The notes: generated by a model not told the origin, from the letters alone. DNA of 64,000 nt from Flavobacteriaceae bacterium (GCA_028279515.1 JANQNQ010000001.1:558001-622000), one strand, 5' to 3'; shown: positions 15,878-26,218, numbered from the stretch's first letter. Translations and numbers: made by a program.

Positions 15878-16778
15878 TCTTGATCAATTTTTTCAGACGC
15901 ATAAACTCATGTTCAGATCCAAAAGGGATGATGAGTTTTCCTTTGCCATTCTTCCCTAACTTAACGTCTATTTGTGTCGAAAAGTATTCTTCGAAATCTT
16001 TAATGCCTTTTTTGATATGCTTTGGCATTTCTTCAGATTCTTCAGCTTTGGCTGCAGCATCTACATCTTTGGTCTCTTTGTACTTTTTGACCAAGTTTTC
16101 AGTTTCTCTAACTGACAAGGATTGCGATACAATTCGCTCGTAGATGTCAATTTGTGCCGACTTGTCATCAATGTTGATCAGCGCTCTACCGTGCCCCATG
16201 CCGATAAAACCATCGCGCATCCCAGTCTGGATGATCGGGTCAAGTTTTAACAGTCGTAAGTAATTGGCAATGGTGGATCGTTTCTTTCCTACGCGATCGC
16301 TCAATTGCTCTTGTGTCAATTGGATTTCATCGATTAGACGTTGATACGACAAGGCAATTTCAATAGGGTCTAAGTCCTGACGCTGAATGTTTTCAACAAG
16401 CGCCATCTCAAGCGACTCTTGATCATTGGCAATACGAATGTAAGCCGGAATGGTCTTGAGTCCGATAAGTTTAGAGGCCCTAAAACGACGTTCTCCAGAA
16501 ACTAGCTGGTATTTGTTGAACTCTAGCTTTCTAACCGTTATTGGCTGAATGACGCCCAGCTCTTTGATCGAAGTTGCTAGTTCTTTTAGGGTGTCTTCGT
16601 TAAAGTTGGTCCTTGGTTGAAACGGATTTACCTCAATGGTATTGATATCCAATTCAACGATGTTACCAACAACCTTGTCAGCATTCTTGTCTGATGCTGA
16701 CTTTATATCATTTTCGGGATCTTTCAGCAGTGCTGAAAGTCCGCGACCTAATGCTTGTTTTTTTGTAGCCTTTGCCAT
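15867..16778 (-). CDS. parB: chromosome-partitioning protein ParB
   Basis: ParB binds parS sites near the origin and spreads as a CTP-dependent clamp, working with ParA in chromosome segregation. The N-terminus has ALGRGLSALL (ParA-interacting), the CTP-binding domain has NPFQPRTNF and GERRFRAS (95-102), and an HTH with LSDRVGKKRSTIANYLRLL follows. The 303-residue length is normal. It lies 12 nt downstream of parA. I did not find a convincing parS sequence in the window. Confidence 0.97.
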   Translation of the reverse strand: MAKATKKQALGRGLSALLKDPENDIKSASDKNADKVVGNIVELDINTIEVNPFQPRTNFNEDTLKELATSIKELGVIQPITVRKLEFNKYQLVSGERRFRASKLIGLKTIPAYIRIANDQESLEMALVENIQRQDLDPIEIALSYQRLIDEIQLTQEQLSDRVGKKRSTIANYLRLLKLDPIIQTGMRDGFIGMGHGRALINIDDKSAQIDIYERIVSQSLSVRETENLVKKYKETKDVDAAAKAEESEEMPKHIKKGIKDFEEYFSTQIDVKLGKNGKGKLIIPFGSEHEFMRLKKLIKSEK

Positions 16779-16790
16779 AAATCCTTCTCC

Positions 16791-17552
16791 TTAGTTTTTC
16801 TTAATGATCTCGTGAGCCAAATTTAAGTAATTGGTAGCACCTTTACTACTTGCATCGTAATTGATGATGCTTTCACCAAAACTTGGGGCCTCACTCAAAC
16901 GAATGTTTCGTTGAATGATCGTTTTGAATACCATATCGTTGAAGTGTTTTTGAACTTCTTCGACCACCTGATTTGACAAACGAAGACGCGAGTCGTACAT
17001 GGTGAGCAGCAATCCTTCGATATCCAATTCGGGGTTGTGGATCTTTTGGACGCTTTTGATGGTGTTCAGCAATTTACCGAGTCCTTCTAATGCAAAATAC
17101 TCACACTGAATCGGGATGATTACTGAATCAGCAGCTGTGAGTGCATTTAGCGTTAATAATCCCAATGACGGAGCACAATCGATCAAGATGTAATCGTATT
17201 CTTCCTTAAGACTATTAATTGCCTTTTTGAGCATGTATTCCCTTTGGTCCTTATCTACCAATTCGATCTCAATGGCGACAAGGTCGATATGGGCGGGAAT
17301 GATGTCTAGATTTGGGGATTCGGTTGCGACAATGGCATCCTTGGCGGCGGTGGTGTGCTCTAGCAATTGGTAGGTGCCATTTTCAACGCTTTCAACGTCG
17401 ATTCCAAGGCCAGAAGTGGCATTGGCCTGAGGGTCTGCATCGATCAACAATACCTTCTTCTCTAAGACGCCTAACGATGCTGCTAGATTCACGGAGGTAG
17501 TGGTTTTTCCTACCCCGCCTTTTTGATTTGCAATAGCAATTATCTTGCCCAT
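16791..17552 (-). CDS. parA: chromosome-partitioning ATPase ParA
   Basis: ParA is a nucleoid-associated ATPase that moves ParB-parS complexes. The deviant Walker A box KGGVGKTT is at 11-18, Walker A' is LIDADPQANATSGLG and Walker B is YDILIDCAPSLGLLT. It is the first gene of a leftward group parA-parB-DUF5683-dapB. The chromosomal, not plasmid, nature is supported by the neighbouring housekeeping genes. Confidence 0.97.
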   Translation of the reverse strand: MGKIIAIANQKGGVGKTTTSVNLAASLGVLEKKVLLIDADPQANATSGLGIDVESVENGTYQLLEHTTAAKDAIVATESPNLDIIPAHIDLVAIEIELVDKDQREYMLKKAINSLKEEYDYILIDCAPSLGLLTLNALTAADSVIIPIQCEYFALEGLGKLLNTIKSVQKIHNPELDIEGLLLTMYDSRLRLSNQVVEEVQKHFNDMVFKTIIQRNIRLSEAPSFGESIINYDASSKGATNYLNLAHEIIKKN

Positions 17553-17630
17553 GTGTAAGTTAGTTATGTTGGGTAAAAATACAATTATTTGTGGGTTTAT
17601 GAAATCAATTTTGTTAACAGTCCTCTAATG

Positions 17631-17661
17631 AAAAAGAGGGCAGAAAACCTGCCCTCTCTTT
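17631..17661 (-). terminator. terminator of the M16 peptidase gene
   Basis: GAGGGCAG and CTGCCCTC pair around AAAAC, with an A-run before and T-run after. On the minus strand it lies just past the M16 stop codon. Confidence 0.85.
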
Positions 17662-17676
17662 TACTTGTTTTATCCT

Positions 17677-20520
17677 TTATTCTGGCATCAGAATTCCGGT
17701 GATGTGCCCCTTAGACAGGTATTTTTTTGCAACCTTCTGAACATCCTTTTTAGTAAGCCCGTTTACAAGATCCTCGTATGAGTTGAGCTTTGTGATATCT
17801 TTTTGCTCATAATCGGCTCTGCGCAGATTGCTTAACCAAAAGCGGTTTTTCTTTACATCTTCTTTACGCTTCAGCAGTTGTCCTTCTTTTACCTTGGCCA
17901 GATCCTTATCGGTCGGCCCTTCTTTGATGATTTTTTCTACTTCAGCGATTGCTGCTTTTCTAAGCTTATCAACATTTTCTGGTCCGCACGGAAAACCAAT
18001 GCTAAATCGGTAGCTTCCGTAAGGTACTTTGTTGATGTTTCCTCTGGCGCCAACACCATACACTCCACCTTCGTCTTCACGAAGCTTTTCGATGAGTTTG
18101 ATCGTTAGTACTTCACCAAGACTTCTTAACGCATGGGCTTCCTTAGCATCATATTTCGTTTCTCCGCGCCATACCATGTTTACTTGGCTCTTTGGTTCGG
18201 TTCCTTTTTTGATGACTTTTTCGTGTGACCCACTCAACGGTCTAAAGTCTGAAACTTTATAGGTCTCATTGCTATTTTTTCCAGGTAAACTAGCCAAGTA
18301 GGTTTCGGCGTACTGCTTTAGCTTGGTTTCGTCTATGTTTCCAACGAAATAAAAGTTGAAGTCCCCAGCATCAGCAAAACGCTCTTGGTACTTTTCGTAT
18401 GCTAGATCATAATCGGCTGCATCCATCAACTCTGCGGTCGGGAAGCCGATATACCTTGGGTTTCCTTCGTTTTGAAACTTATTGAACTCGTTTGAGAAAT
18501 AGGTCTCGGGTCTAGACAGCAAATTGGTCAAAAATCCTTTTTGTTTGCTCACATACGAAGCATAGGCTTCTTTGTCTTTGTTAAGAGCCGTGAAGTTCAA
18601 ATACACCAACTGAAACAGTGTTTCTAGGTCTTTCGGTGTTGTCGAGCCTCTAAAGCCTTCTGTCGTGCCGGCGATGTATGGGAAAACGCGAGCGATCTTT
18701 CCAGACATTACCTTATTCATGTCGTTTAAAGAGAGTCCGTCTACACCTGTTTGCGACAATCCACCATTGGCGTAGGCCGTGGCCTTATATTCGGCATCGG
18801 TGTACAAAGAAGTCCCTCCAAAGCTAAAGGCTTCGAACAATACTTCGTCATTCTTAAAATCGGTCTGTTTGTAAGTGACCGTAGCTCCATTACTTAAGGT
18901 AAGCTTTGTAAAATCAAAGTCCTTATTGTGCTCTGTTTTGACGATGCTCCCTTTTTTAGGAACATTTGTCATTAAGGCTTCACGAATGTTTTTGTCTTTG
19001 TATGGCTGAATATCTTTCGAAGCCTCGATGTTCTTTAACAACGCAAGCACTTCGTCTTCACTTACCTTATTCAACCCTTCCTTTTCAGGGCCTGTCAATA
19101 CGATGACGCGATTCTCATCTCGAATGTAATCGTTGATGAGGGCATTTACTTCTTCCAGTTTAATGCCTGGCAATGTTTTCTTGTATTGCTCAAACGACCA
19201 TTCGATTCCAGGAATCGGAGTGCGCTCTAAATAGTGATTCACATATTGTCCAACAATACGATTAGACTCCTGTTTGTCACGATCTTTATACGATTTTTCA
19301 AGGCGTGCTAAGATATCTTTCTTAGCTCTTTTGAATTCTCCATCTTGGAATCCGAAGCGTTTTACACGTTCGTTTTCAGTCAATAAGGCCTTTAAACCAT
19401 CCATTTGTCCTGTTTCGCTGGTAGCGGCAAATGACTGATATGCGTTTCTACTGCGTGCTAGCGTGCCACCGTGGTAGGTGAAACCATATACGAAAGGAGG
19501 TTGCGCTGCATTTCTCAATTCTCCTAGTCGGTTATTGATCATTTGGGAGAAAAGCCCTTTGATCATTTGATGTCTATAGTCGTCAATCGTTTCGACCAAC
19601 TCACTATCTTTCTTGTCTTTGTAAATCACTTGAACTCTCGAACCGCTTGCTTCTTTGTCGGTTTCGATGGCTACAAAGGTTTCCTTGTGATATGGCATTT
19701 CGAAGGAAGCACGAGGTCTTGGGTTTTTGACAGGTTTGATTTTAGAGAAGTGATCTTTGATCTTTTTCTCGAGTGTCGCGACATCTAAGTCTCCAACGGC
19801 CACAACAGCCATTAGATCTGGACGATACCAGTCTTTGTAGAATTTACGAATGCTTTCATATGTAAAATTCTCAATACTCTCTTTGGTGCCAATTGGCAGG
19901 CGTTCGGCATATTTAGATCCATATGCGATCTTCGGAAGATACTTTTGCAACATACGGTCATCAGCGCCTAAACGAAGCCTGTACTCTTCAAGTACGACGC
20001 CACGCTCATCGTCAATGTCCTTTTCTTCTAATAGCATGTTGTGTGCCCAATCTTCGAGAATCTGAAACCCCTTCTCGAGCTTTTCAGCATCATCACTTGG
20101 AATGGGTAAAATATATACGGTCTCATCGAAACTAGTATAGGCGTTAAGGTCTGCTCCGAACTTAACTCCGATACTCTGCAGATAGTCTACCAATTCATTC
20201 TTCTTGAAATTTGTACTCCCGTTGAAGCCCATATGTTCCAAGAAGTGCGCGAGCCCTTTTTGATTATCATCTTCGAGTACAGAACCTGCGTTGACAACCA
20301 GGCGTAATTCTACTTTGTCTTCGGGTTTTCCATTGTTACGAATGTAATAGGTGAGACCGTTATCAAGTTTGCCGATCTTCACATTTGGGTCGATCGGTAT
20401 TTCGGTGCTTTCTAACGTTGAGGTCTGTGTTTCAGGGTCTTTGGCGATCTGAGCCTCTGTGCTGTTGGTAAATAGCAAAGGAACCAAAAGCCCCAGCAAT
20501 GGTAAAAGTTTTTTATTCAT
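17677..20520 (-). CDS. M16-family zinc metallopeptidase (two-domain, exported)
   Basis: This is a 947-residue pitrilysin/insulinase-type peptidase with a signal peptide (cleavage after TEA, residue 23). The first M16 domain has the inverted zinc motif HFLEH at 92-96 and the downstream Glu in ERGVVLEEYRL. The second half (about 540 onward) is an inactive-type M16 domain with the R/Y pair region GGVYGVGARG. Such proteins act in the periplasm on peptides. It is a single-gene unit with its own terminator. Cellular substrate unknown. Confidence 0.93.
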   Translation of the reverse strand: MNKKLLPLLGLLVPLLFTNSTEAQIAKDPETQTSTLESTEIPIDPNVKIGKLDNGLTYYIRNNGKPEDKVELRLVVNAGSVLEDDNQKGLAHFLEHMGFNGSTNFKKNELVDYLQSIGVKFGADLNAYTSFDETVYILPIPSDDAEKLEKGFQILEDWAHNMLLEEKDIDDERGVVLEEYRLRLGADDRMLQKYLPKIAYGSKYAERLPIGTKESIENFTYESIRKFYKDWYRPDLMAVVAVGDLDVATLEKKIKDHFSKIKPVKNPRPRASFEMPYHKETFVAIETDKEASGSRVQVIYKDKKDSELVETIDDYRHQMIKGLFSQMINNRLGELRNAAQPPFVYGFTYHGGTLARSRNAYQSFAATSETGQMDGLKALLTENERVKRFGFQDGEFKRAKKDILARLEKSYKDRDKQESNRIVGQYVNHYLERTPIPGIEWSFEQYKKTLPGIKLEEVNALINDYIRDENRVIVLTGPEKEGLNKVSEDEVLALLKNIEASKDIQPYKDKNIREALMTNVPKKGSIVKTEHNKDFDFTKLTLSNGATVTYKQTDFKNDEVLFEAFSFGGTSLYTDAEYKATAYANGGLSQTGVDGLSLNDMNKVMSGKIARVFPYIAGTTEGFRGSTTPKDLETLFQLVYLNFTALNKDKEAYASYVSKQKGFLTNLLSRPETYFSNEFNKFQNEGNPRYIGFPTAELMDAADYDLAYEKYQERFADAGDFNFYFVGNIDETKLKQYAETYLASLPGKNSNETYKVSDFRPLSGSHEKVIKKGTEPKSQVNMVWRGETKYDAKEAHALRSLGEVLTIKLIEKLREDEGGVYGVGARGNINKVPYGSYRFSIGFPCGPENVDKLRKAAIAEVEKIIKEGPTDKDLAKVKEGQLLKRKEDVKKNRFWLSNLRRADYEQKDITKLNSYEDLVNGLTKKDVQKVAKKYLSKGHITGILMPE

Positions 20521-20679
20521 GAGTTAGTGTTAAAGGTTAATGAATCGATTATTTTAGCATCAAATACCGTGCTAAAATTCCGACTTTTGTAAAAATACAC
20601 AATGAAAAGGGTAAAGTTGTTAATGAATTTGTAAACGTTGAAGATTCTTTGTGAACGAATGTTAAAATGTTAAAAACAA

Positions 20680-20707
20680 AAAAAGAGCCCAGCGCTGGGC
20701 TCTTTTT
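20680..20707 (-). terminator. terminator of the SDR gene / methylmalonyl-CoA mutase transcript
   Basis: A perfect 28-bp palindrome (AAAAAGAGCCCAGC and its complement) gives a GC-rich stem with a terminal T-run. It lies downstream of the SDR gene on the minus strand. Confidence 0.9.
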
Positions 20708-20727
20708 CCAAATATATGATATGAGGA

Positions 20728-21609
20728 TTATTTCTTGTTTTTAGAACGAATCATGGCCTCGAGCATATCCCACATTGGTTTTGGTACTTGCTCTAGCATA
20801 TTGAACTCCCCTGCACCTTGCAACCATTCACCGCCGTCGATGGTCACTACTTCGCCGTTGATATACGAAGAGAAATCAGACACTAAATAAGCGGCGAGAT
20901 TCGCCAATTCTTGATGTTCTCCGGCACGCTTTAATGGTACCTTTTTGCTCACGTCAAACTTTTCTTTTAAATCACCAGGTACCAGTCGGTCCCAAGCGCC
21001 TTTAGTAGGGAAGGGGCCTGGAGCGATGGCGTTAAAACGCATTCCGTATTTTGCCCATTCAACAGCCAGACTTCTTGTCATGGCCAATACACCAGCCTTT
21101 GCTGTTGCCGAAGGGACCACGTATCCAGATCCGGTCCATGCATAGGTAGTGACGATGTTTAGCACATTTGTGTTCTCTTGTTTGGTATCGATCCAATGTT
21201 TTCCAAAGGTAAGGGTACAGTTTTTTGTTCCCTTTAATACAATATCGATGATGGTGTCAAAAGCGTTTGCCGAAAGTCGCTCGGTTGGAGAGATGAAGTT
21301 TCCAGCAGCATTGTTCAACAATACATCGACTTTTCCGAAGGTATCAATGGTCGTTTTGTGCATTGCTTCCACTTGGTCAATATGACGCACATCGCATTGA
21401 ACGGCCAAACAGGTGCCTCCTGTTTCGGCTTCTAATTCTTTGGCAGTACCTTGTAATTTTTCGAGGTTTCTGGAAGTGATGGCTACGTTAGCTCCCAATT
21501 CTAAGAAGTATTTGGTCATGGCTTTACCGAGACCGCTTCCGCCACCGGTTACCACGATGGTCTTTCCTTTTAACGCGTCATCACGCAACATTTTATCTGT
21601 ATATCCCAT
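20728..21609 (-). CDS. SDR-family oxidoreductase, 2,4-dienoyl-CoA reductase-like
   Basis: This is a 293-residue short-chain dehydrogenase/reductase with TGGGSGLGKA (21-30) for NADP(H), NNAAGNF, and a C-terminal YINGEVVTIDGG segment. The usual catalytic YxxxK is replaced by SATAK in VVPSATAKAGVLAM, as in peroxisomal-type 2,4-dienoyl-CoA reductases, which reduce dienoyl-CoA during unsaturated fatty acid oxidation. It lies downstream of both methylmalonyl-CoA mutase genes, which fits acyl-CoA metabolism. The dienoyl-CoA substrate is inferred, not shown. Confidence 0.8.
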   Translation of the reverse strand: MGYTDKMLRDDALKGKTIVVTGGGSGLGKAMTKYFLELGANVAITSRNLEKLQGTAKELEAETGGTCLAVQCDVRHIDQVEAMHKTTIDTFGKVDVLLNNAAGNFISPTERLSANAFDTIIDIVLKGTKNCTLTFGKHWIDTKQENTNVLNIVTTYAWTGSGYVVPSATAKAGVLAMTRSLAVEWAKYGMRFNAIAPGPFPTKGAWDRLVPGDLKEKFDVSKKVPLKRAGEHQELANLAAYLVSDFSSYINGEVVTIDGGEWLQGAGEFNMLEQVPKPMWDMLEAMIRSKNKK

Positions 21610-21670
21610 GGTATTTTGTTGATTAGGATCGTAAAGGTACTAATTCCTATTTTATTATGCATGCATAAAA

Positions 21671-23806
21671 TTAACCTTCCGAAGAATCGATCAAAATATC
21701 GAGCATCTTGATAGCGGCATCACTGATCTTGGTACCTGGCCCAAAGACGGCTACTGCTCCTGCGTCGAATAAGAATTGATAGTCTTGAGCAGGAATCACA
21801 CCACCAACGATGACCATAATGTCTTCTCGGTCGTGTTTTTTCAGTTCGGCGATTACCTGCGGAACAAGTGTTTTGTGGCCTGCTGCCAACGAAGAAACGC
21901 CCAGAATATGGACATCATTTTCTACCGCTTGTTTTGCTGCCTCTTCGGGTGTTTGAAAAAGCGGACCGATATCGACGTCAAAACCGACATCTGCATACCC
22001 GGTGGCAACAACTTTGGCGCCACGATCATGTCCGTCCTGACCCATTTTGGCAATCATGATTCGAGGACGACGCCCTTCGATCTCTGCGAACTGATCGGCC
22101 AATTGTTTTGCTTTTTCAAAACTCTTATCGTCTTTTATTTCTTTGCTGTACACGCCTGAAAATGATTGAATTTTGGCTTTATATCTTCCGAAGACGGCTT
22201 CGAGCGCATCAGAGATCTCTCCCAATGTTGCTCGCTCTCTGGCGGCGTCTACTGCTAAAGCTAGTAAATTTTCTGAACCTGACTTTGCGGCGTCGGTCAA
22301 TTTTTGAAGTGCCGCTTTTACGGCTGTGTCGTTTCTATCTGCTTTGATCTGCTCTAATTGAGCGATCTGCTGTCTTCGAACGGTTTGGTTGTCGACCTCT
22401 AAAATGTGTAAAGGATCTTCTTGCTCTAAACGATATTTGTTAACACCCACGATAATATCTTGTCCGCTATCAATGCGTGCCTGTTTACGGGCTGCGGCTT
22501 CCTCGATGCGCATCTTTGGGATGCCTGCCTCGATGGCTTTGGTCATGCCCCCTAAGTCTTCAACTTCTTGAATGAGTGCCCAAGCTTTGTTGGCAATTTC
22601 ATGCGTTAAGCTTTCTACATAATAGCTTCCGGCCCAGGGATCCACCGTTTTGGTGATCTTGGTTTCTTCCTGTAAATATAATTGGGTGTTTCTCGCAATA
22701 CGTGCTGAGAAATCGGTTGGAAGCGCAATCGCCTCATCCAGAGCGTTGGTGTGCAATGATTGTGTGCCTCCAAAAGCAGCGGCGGCGGCCTCGATACAGG
22801 TTCGGGCCACATTGTTAAAAGGATCTTGTTCTGTAAGACTCCAACCACTGGTCTGGCAGTGTGTACGTAGAGCCAATGATTTTGGGTTCTTCGGGTTGAA
22901 TTGCTTCACCAATTTGGCCCAAAGCATTCTGGCGGCTCGCATTTTAGCGATCTCCATAAAGTGGTTCATCCCAATGGCCCAGAAGAATGACAATCGCGGA
23001 GCGAAGGTGTCAATGTCCATACCGGCTTCTAATCCTTTTTTGATGTATTCGAGCCCGTCGGCTAGGGTATACGCCAATTCGATATCACAGGTTGCCCCCG
23101 CTTCTTGCATATGGTATCCCGAAATACTGATCGAGTTGAACTTGGGCATGTTCTTGCTGGTATACTCGAAGATGTCTGAAATGATCTTCATCGAAGGTGT
23201 TGGTGGGTAGATATATGTGTTACGCACCATGAATTCCTTCAGAATGTCGTTTTGGATGGTTCCTGAGAGTTGTTCAGGTTTTACGCCTTGTTCTTCAGCC
23301 GCTACGATATAAAAGGCCATGATGGGTAAAACGGCGCCATTCATGGTCATCGAAACGGACATCTTATCTAACGGAATCTGATCGAACAGGACCTTCATAT
23401 CCTCTACAGAGTCAATGGCAACGCCTGCTTTTCCAACATCTCCAACCACGCGTTGGTGGTCACTGTCGTATCCTCGGTGCGTGGCCAAATCAAAGGCGAC
23501 TGAAAGTCCTTTTTGTCCTGCTGCCAGATTTCGGCGGTAAAAGGCATTCGATTCTTCTGCAGTTGAAAATCCGGCGTACTGACGAATCGTCCAAGGTCTT
23601 CTCACATACATGGTAGAGTAGGGGCCCCTAAGATTCGGAGCAATACCGGCTACAAAGTCCAGATGCTTTAACGACTCAAGGTCTTCTTTGCTGTAGGTTG
23701 ATTTGACGTTAATATCTTCGGCAGTTGTATAGCTTGAAGCGGCTTCAGTTGAAGTTTTTTTACTCCCGGCATTCTGCAATGTAATATGTTGAAGGTCTTT
23801 TCTCAT
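21671..23806 (-). CDS. scpA: methylmalonyl-CoA mutase, large (catalytic) subunit
   Basis: The enzyme interconverts succinyl-CoA and (R)-methylmalonyl-CoA with adenosylcobalamin and is used in propionate metabolism. The N-terminal TIM barrel has [19 protein letters not shown] and the substrate-channel region with [19 protein letters not shown]. The C-terminal cobalamin domain has DGHDRG at 591-596 (His593 is the lower cobalt ligand) plus [11 protein letters not shown]. Length 711 is typical. The small subunit gene is 6 nt upstream. No cobalamin riboswitch was recognised upstream of the pair. Confidence 0.97.
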   Translation of the reverse strand: MRKDLQHITLQNAGSKKTSTEAASSYTTAEDINVKSTYSKEDLESLKHLDFVAGIAPNLRGPYSTMYVRRPWTIRQYAGFSTAEESNAFYRRNLAAGQKGLSVAFDLATHRGYDSDHQRVVGDVGKAGVAIDSVEDMKVLFDQIPLDKMSVSMTMNGAVLPIMAFYIVAAEEQGVKPEQLSGTIQNDILKEFMVRNTYIYPPTPSMKIISDIFEYTSKNMPKFNSISISGYHMQEAGATCDIELAYTLADGLEYIKKGLEAGMDIDTFAPRLSFFWAIGMNHFMEIAKMRAARMLWAKLVKQFNPKNPKSLALRTHCQTSGWSLTEQDPFNNVARTCIEAAAAAFGGTQSLHTNALDEAIALPTDFSARIARNTQLYLQEETKITKTVDPWAGSYYVESLTHEIANKAWALIQEVEDLGGMTKAIEAGIPKMRIEEAAARKQARIDSGQDIIVGVNKYRLEQEDPLHILEVDNQTVRRQQIAQLEQIKADRNDTAVKAALQKLTDAAKSGSENLLALAVDAARERATLGEISDALEAVFGRYKAKIQSFSGVYSKEIKDDKSFEKAKQLADQFAEIEGRRPRIMIAKMGQDGHDRGAKVVATGYADVGFDVDIGPLFQTPEEAAKQAVENDVHILGVSSLAAGHKTLVPQVIAELKKHDREDIMVIVGGVIPAQDYQFLFDAGAVAVFGPGTKISDAAIKMLDILIDSSEG

Positions 23807-23812
23807 GGTTGC

Positions 23813-25183
23813 TTAAGCTTCAGTTGCCAATCGTTCTTTCTCGATCTTTTCGGCCAATCGTCTTTCAATGATCGGAACGATGCTGGTCTTTCTTGGGTTC
23901 TTGGCTACAAAGGGATCCAGTTCAAGGTCGTGTTTCATACGGTCTTGATCGTTGGGATATTTGTTGGTTCCGATGAGGACTTCTTTTCCTTCATCAAACG
24001 CTGACTGTTCTTTGTTGGCACTTTCTTTGATCTTTCGTTGGATAGTGCCATCGACGAGCTGTTTTATGAGTCCGCCATTGGCTTCAATATCTTTGAACAA
24101 ATCCAAGGCCTTTTCGGCCAACTGCTGTGTCAGTTCTTCAATATAATAGGCACCATCGGCTGGATTGTTGACCTTGTCGAAATAGCTTTCGCTCTTTAGG
24201 ATCAACAATTGATTTCGTGAGATGCGATCTCCAAATTCATTTTCCTTGTGATAGATGGCATCGTATGGAAGATTACAAATATCATCGACGCCCCCAAGAA
24301 CTGCACTCATGCATTCGGTGGTGGCTCGCAACATATTGGTGTTGTAATCGTATAGTGTTTTATTTCTTTTTGTTGGAATGGCCAAAATCCTGCAATCGTT
24401 CGAATTTTCATAAGCTGAAGCCATCGTGCTATACAGCAACCTTAGTGCTCTTAGCTTTGCGATTTCGAAAAAGTAATTAGATCCCACGGCAACGTTGAAA
24501 CACATTTCAACGCCTGAAGCTGTATCTGTTTCCAATAGGTTTAGATATTCATTGGCGTGTGCCATGCCATAAGCCAGTTGCTGTACAATATTGCTTCCAG
24601 CATTTTGGTATAGCGTCATGTCAACGCTGACCGATGTACTTGCGGTTTTATCAACGAGGTTTTTCCAAGATTGAAGGTCTGTTTGTTGGCTATCTGACCA
24701 GTTTCCGCTACGGGCAAAAGTAGCAATCAGGTCGGCATGTAGGTAGAACGATGTGCTTTTTCCGTTCGCGAAGTCTTTCCCCCTTACAAAAAAATCATTG
24801 TCATAGGTCAACGTACTTATATGAATCACCGTGTTAGCGACATCGATTTCGTTAAAGAGTTTTGAAAAAGAAATGTCAAGGTTCTCAATAACAAACCAGA
24901 GGGAGGTGGCACCTTTGGCAAGTGCTTCTTTGGCTCTTTGGTTGGACGTGATTTCGTCATTTACAGTAATACGTTGGCAGATATTCCAGCCAGTAGCTCC
25001 AGTTTTCTGTGTATATTCTGGATGTTGGTCGTCTTGATGGTAAAACGGTTTTACGTCAATACCTTCGGGCGTTTTGAGAATAAGCGTTTCGTTGTAGTCG
25101 GCACCTTTGAGGTCTACCTGTATCTTTTGTTTCCACTGTTTGGAAGAAACGGAATCAAACTCTTCAAATAAGTTGGCACTCAT
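23813..25183 (-). CDS. mutA: methylmalonyl-CoA mutase, small subunit
   Basis: This 456-residue chain is homologous to the barrel of the large subunit (ILKTPEGIDVKPFY, QNAGSNIVQQLAYGMAHANEYL, FFEIAKLRALRLL, YYIEELTQQLAEKA) but lacks the cobalamin DxHxxG motif. It ends where the B12 domain would begin, as in other Bacteroidota where the small subunit is shortened. It forms the non-catalytic half of the heterodimer. It lies upstream of scpA with a 6-nt gap and follows the DivIC-like gene. Confidence 0.93.
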   Translation of the reverse strand: MSANLFEEFDSVSSKQWKQKIQVDLKGADYNETLILKTPEGIDVKPFYHQDDQHPEYTQKTGATGWNICQRITVNDEITSNQRAKEALAKGATSLWFVIENLDISFSKLFNEIDVANTVIHISTLTYDNDFFVRGKDFANGKSTSFYLHADLIATFARSGNWSDSQQTDLQSWKNLVDKTASTSVSVDMTLYQNAGSNIVQQLAYGMAHANEYLNLLETDTASGVEMCFNVAVGSNYFFEIAKLRALRLLYSTMASAYENSNDCRILAIPTKRNKTLYDYNTNMLRATTECMSAVLGGVDDICNLPYDAIYHKENEFGDRISRNQLLILKSESYFDKVNNPADGAYYIEELTQQLAEKALDLFKDIEANGGLIKQLVDGTIQRKIKESANKEQSAFDEGKEVLIGTNKYPNDQDRMKHDLELDPFVAKNPRKTSIVPIIERRLAEKIEKERLATEA

Positions 25184-25225
25184 ATCGGTTAGGATGTTTG
25201 GTGGTTAACACCGCGTCAATTGTTT

Positions 25226-25558
25226 CTATTTTTTTTCTTCGAGATCTAGGCTGTCTTCGTACTCGATGATGTAGATCTCTTCACCTTCTTTTTTCATGTA
25301 GTACTTTTCACGAGCGTATTTCTCGAGTTCGGCATCATTCTTTAGTTTTTTGATCTCTTCTTTATCGCTTTGGATCTCTTTTTGAAAATGCTCTTTTTGA
25401 TCCTTTATTTTGTCGATTTCTTCATTGAGTTCTCTGTGAAACAACAGAGAGTTAGCATCCAAGAATAGCATCCAGATCAAAAAGACCAACAAGATCAAGA
25501 TGTACTTGTTCGTCAAAAAATTAAACCACTTTTTTTCCTTCAGCCCTTTGAAATTCAT
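25226..25558 (-). CDS. septum formation initiator (FtsB/DivIC-like) protein
   Basis: This is a 110-residue bitopic protein. A short basic N-terminus is followed by one transmembrane helix (YILILLVFLIWMLFLD), then a periplasmic coiled coil (DKIKDQKEHFQKEIQSDKEE) and the family motif EKYAREKYYMKKEGEEIYII. FtsB/DivIC proteins link early and late divisome proteins. It lies between udk and mutA; the reason for this arrangement is unclear, but the pattern udk-FtsB-like is common in flavobacteria. Confidence 0.85.
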   Translation of the reverse strand: MNFKGLKEKKWFNFLTNKYILILLVFLIWMLFLDANSLLFHRELNEEIDKIKDQKEHFQKEIQSDKEEIKKLKNDAELEKYAREKYYMKKEGEEIYIIEYEDSLDLEEKK

Positions 25559-25580
25559 CGATATTAAAAATATGAAAAAC

Positions 25581-26189
25581 TTATGACAAGCGTTCGTTGA
25601 TAATTGTGCGCACTATATCAACTGCCACGGTGTTGTATTTATTGTTAGGAATGATGATGTCTGCATATTCTTTGGTGGGCTCAATAAACTGTTGATGCAT
25701 GGGCTTTAGCGTGGTCTGGTATCTCGTGAGCACCTCGTTAATGTCCCTTCCTCTCTCTGAGATATCACGTTTTACACGTCGGATCAGGCGTTCGTCTGAA
25801 TCGGCGTGTACAAATATTTTTATGTCGAACATGTCGCGAATCTCAGGATTGGTAAGTATGAGGATTCCTTCAACAATCATCACCTTTCTTGGGTGTGTTA
25901 AAATCGTGTCTTTGGTACGGTTGTGTTGTACAAACGAATAGACTGGTTGGTGAATGGGATTCCCTTTTTTCAGTTCTTTGAGATGATCCACTAAAAGTTC
26001 AAAATCAATGGCTCGTGGATGGTCAAAGTTGATCTTTGTACGTTCTTCGTACGACAAGTTTGAGGTCTCATTATAATAAGAGTCCTGAGAGATGACACCG
26101 ACTTCATTTTCAGGAAGTTCGTTAATGATCTGATTGACCACGGTCGTTTTTCCACATCCTGTTCCGCCTGCGATACCAATAATGAGCAT
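25581..26189 (-). CDS. udk: uridine kinase
   Basis: Udk phosphorylates uridine and cytidine to UMP and CMP in pyrimidine salvage. The P-loop GGTGCGKTT is at 8-16; NFDHPRAIDFELL and the VEGILILTNPEIRDMFDIK lid/base region follow, with DERLIRRVKRDISERGR near the end. 202 residues is normal. It begins a leftward series with the FtsB-like and mutase genes and follows the cytochrome c gene by about 30 nt. Confidence 0.95.
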   Translation of the reverse strand: MLIIGIAGGTGCGKTTVVNQIINELPENEVGVISQDSYYNETSNLSYEERTKINFDHPRAIDFELLVDHLKELKKGNPIHQPVYSFVQHNRTKDTILTHPRKVMIVEGILILTNPEIRDMFDIKIFVHADSDERLIRRVKRDISERGRDINEVLTRYQTTLKPMHQQFIEPTKEYADIIIPNNKYNTVAVDIVRTIINERLS

Positions 26190-26218
26190 GAATTTCGATT
26201 TTCGGCAAATTTAAGGAT

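Noticed and set aside
15867-17676. parS site near parAB
   Set aside because: No sequence close to the known 16-bp parS palindrome was found by eye in the intergenic regions.
23806-25225. Cobalamin riboswitch upstream of the methylmalonyl-CoA mutase genes
   Set aside because: The gaps are too short (6 and 42 nt) and no B12-box-like sequence is visible.
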